5,254 bases of DNA, from assembly GCA_016870695.1 (NCBI GenBank), contig VGAV01000201.1:1-5254 (forward strand), given 5' to 3'. Below the pieces are notes generated by a model. The model did not search any database, was not told the DNA's origin, and saw only the letters and a program-made list of their open reading frames with translations. Below are positions 4,739 through 5,254 of this stretch, piece after piece. Each line of letters starts with the position of its first letter. Position 1 is the stretch's first letter. A program made the translations under genes and the position numbers. Source of the DNA: Actinomycetota bacterium (lineage in GTDB: Bacteria > Actinomycetota > Actinomycetes > Actinomycetales > Microbacteriaceae).

Positions 4739-4936
4739 TTACCGAGGGTGCGGCCAGCACTGGACTTGGCCGACTTGCTCGACGAGCCGGCGCACGTCCA
4801 GCGCGCCGTGGAACGCCCGATCCTGCAGGTCGCGCAGAAGCGCCAGGGCGCGGCCGGTGAGGCCTTCGCGCTCGGCCTCGCGCAGCAGGTCGTCCTTGGT
4901 GCAGGGGTACTCCATGGTGCGGAGGAAGGCGTCCAT
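4739..4936 (-). CDS. DUF2795-like small protein
   Basis: A 65-aa protein whose core, MEYPCTKDDLLREAEREGL, then ALALLRDLQDRAFHGALDVRRLVEQ, matches my memory of the DUF2795 pattern: a YPxTKDDL opening, a helix with an Ala/Glu-rich face, then an LPDRxYxxxxDV-type segment; here LQDRAFHGALDV stands in. DUF2795 proteins are short, have no known biochemical role and are widespread in actinobacteria, often in accessory DNA. The start at 4934-4936 is supported by GGGAG five bases upstream. It is followed by a hairpin and lies between two other minus-strand genes. Gene confidence is high; family assignment is from memory of the motif, without a search. Confidence 0.8.
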   Translation of the reverse strand: MDAFLRTMEYPCTKDDLLREAEREGLTGRALALLRDLQDRAFHGALDVRRLVEQVGQVQCWPHPR

Positions 4937-5147
4937 GCGGGCTCCCGGTCGTCGGCTCGCGTCCTCTGTCGCCGGGGATCCGGCAGGACAGCGACGACGA
5001 GAAGTTCAGCGTTTCCCCGACTCTAGAAGGCATCCGTCCGCTCTTGCGGCCGATCCAGGACGAAAGAACGAGCAGATTTACGGGTACAGCAGGAGGTACC
5101 GATTTCGCTCGCCGCAGAGCTGTTGAAGTTCGCCTCGTCGGCTCGAT
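4937..5147. other. Intergenic region upstream of the DUF2795-like gene
   Basis: The 211 bp between the right-edge gene's stop and the DUF2795-like start should hold that gene's promoter, but I see no convincing -35/-10 pair on the minus strand. On the plus strand a weak inverted repeat GGTAC-N8-GTACC (5083-5100) contains AGGAGG, with no usable ATG, GTG or TTG at proper spacing. Confidence 0.35.
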
Positions 5148-5254
5148 TCACCGCCAGGGGCGCTCCGACCGGCGGCGCCAGTAGTCCACGGGGTCCATCG
5201 CGAGGTCGTCTGGCGCATCGACCCGACGCGCGCTCGCGCCTCGACGCAGGTGCG
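5148..5254 (-). CDS. C-terminal end of a hypothetical protein entering from the right edge
   Basis: Thirty-four codons and a TGA (5148-5150) are visible on the minus strand; the start lies outside the window. The visible tail is HLRRGASARRVDAPDDLAM, then DPVDYWRRRSERPWR, strongly charged and arginine-rich, with a tryptophan- and tyrosine-containing end that reads as real protein rather than shadow. The family cannot be named from this fragment. It is upstream of and codirectional with the DUF2795-like gene, with a 197-bp-plus gap, so co-transcription is possible but not shown. A plus-strand frame is also open across the same bases. Confidence 0.5.
   Translation of the reverse strand, partial: HLRRGASARRVDAPDDLAMDPVDYWRRRSERPWR

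Noticed and set aside
5091..5254. Plus-strand AGGAGG followed after 5 nt by an ATT codon and an open frame to the window edge
   Set aside because: ATT starts are very rare, no ATG, GTG or TTG is near, and the opposite strand carries a more convincing gene end.

Overview
The window is GC-rich, with coding regions that strongly prefer G or C in the third codon position. A DUF2795-type small protein lies on the right, and good Shine-Dalgarno (SD) sites precede several starts. Together these suggest a high-GC actinobacterium, though nothing here fixes the genus. No rRNA, tRNA, CRISPR array or intact transposase is visible.

Left half (1-2870): a compact catabolic cassette. A TetR-family regulator (143-715, minus) is divergent from a two-gene operon (plus). 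The operon holds a short-chain dehydrogenase/reductase with an unusual ~95-residue N-terminal helical extension (824-1846) and an alpha/beta hydrolase of the hormone-sensitive-lipase type (1849-2769), separated by only 2 bp. The natural reading is a repressor-controlled alcohol/ketone plus ester/lactone step, but the substrate cannot be read from the sequence. Near-identical palindromes with the core GAAACCGATCGGTTTC bracket the cassette, at 69-92 and 2844-2869. Each lies just beyond a gene 3' end, so they may be operators, terminators or cassette-boundary repeats.

Middle (2893-3976): a gene-poor, scarred zone. It holds a minus-strand small ORF interrupted by one in-frame amber codon (2893-3207) and a plus-strand 3' gene remnant that runs into a textbook intrinsic terminator (3169-3339, 3345-3370). 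It also holds a start-less minus-strand gene tail (3624-3821) overlapping a 60-codon ORF by ATGA (3445-3627). Several strong hairpins and a 14-bp direct repeat (3380-3393, 3812-3825) fall at the edges of these fragments. This looks like the debris of deletions or insertions.

Right part (3986-5254): three minus-strand genes. They are an unrecognised 214-aa protein (3986-4630), a DUF2795-like 65-aa protein (4739-4936) and the C-terminal end of a further gene entering from the right edge (5148-5254). Hairpins lie after the first two. Their functions are unknown; similar small-protein clusters are common in actinobacterial accessory DNA.
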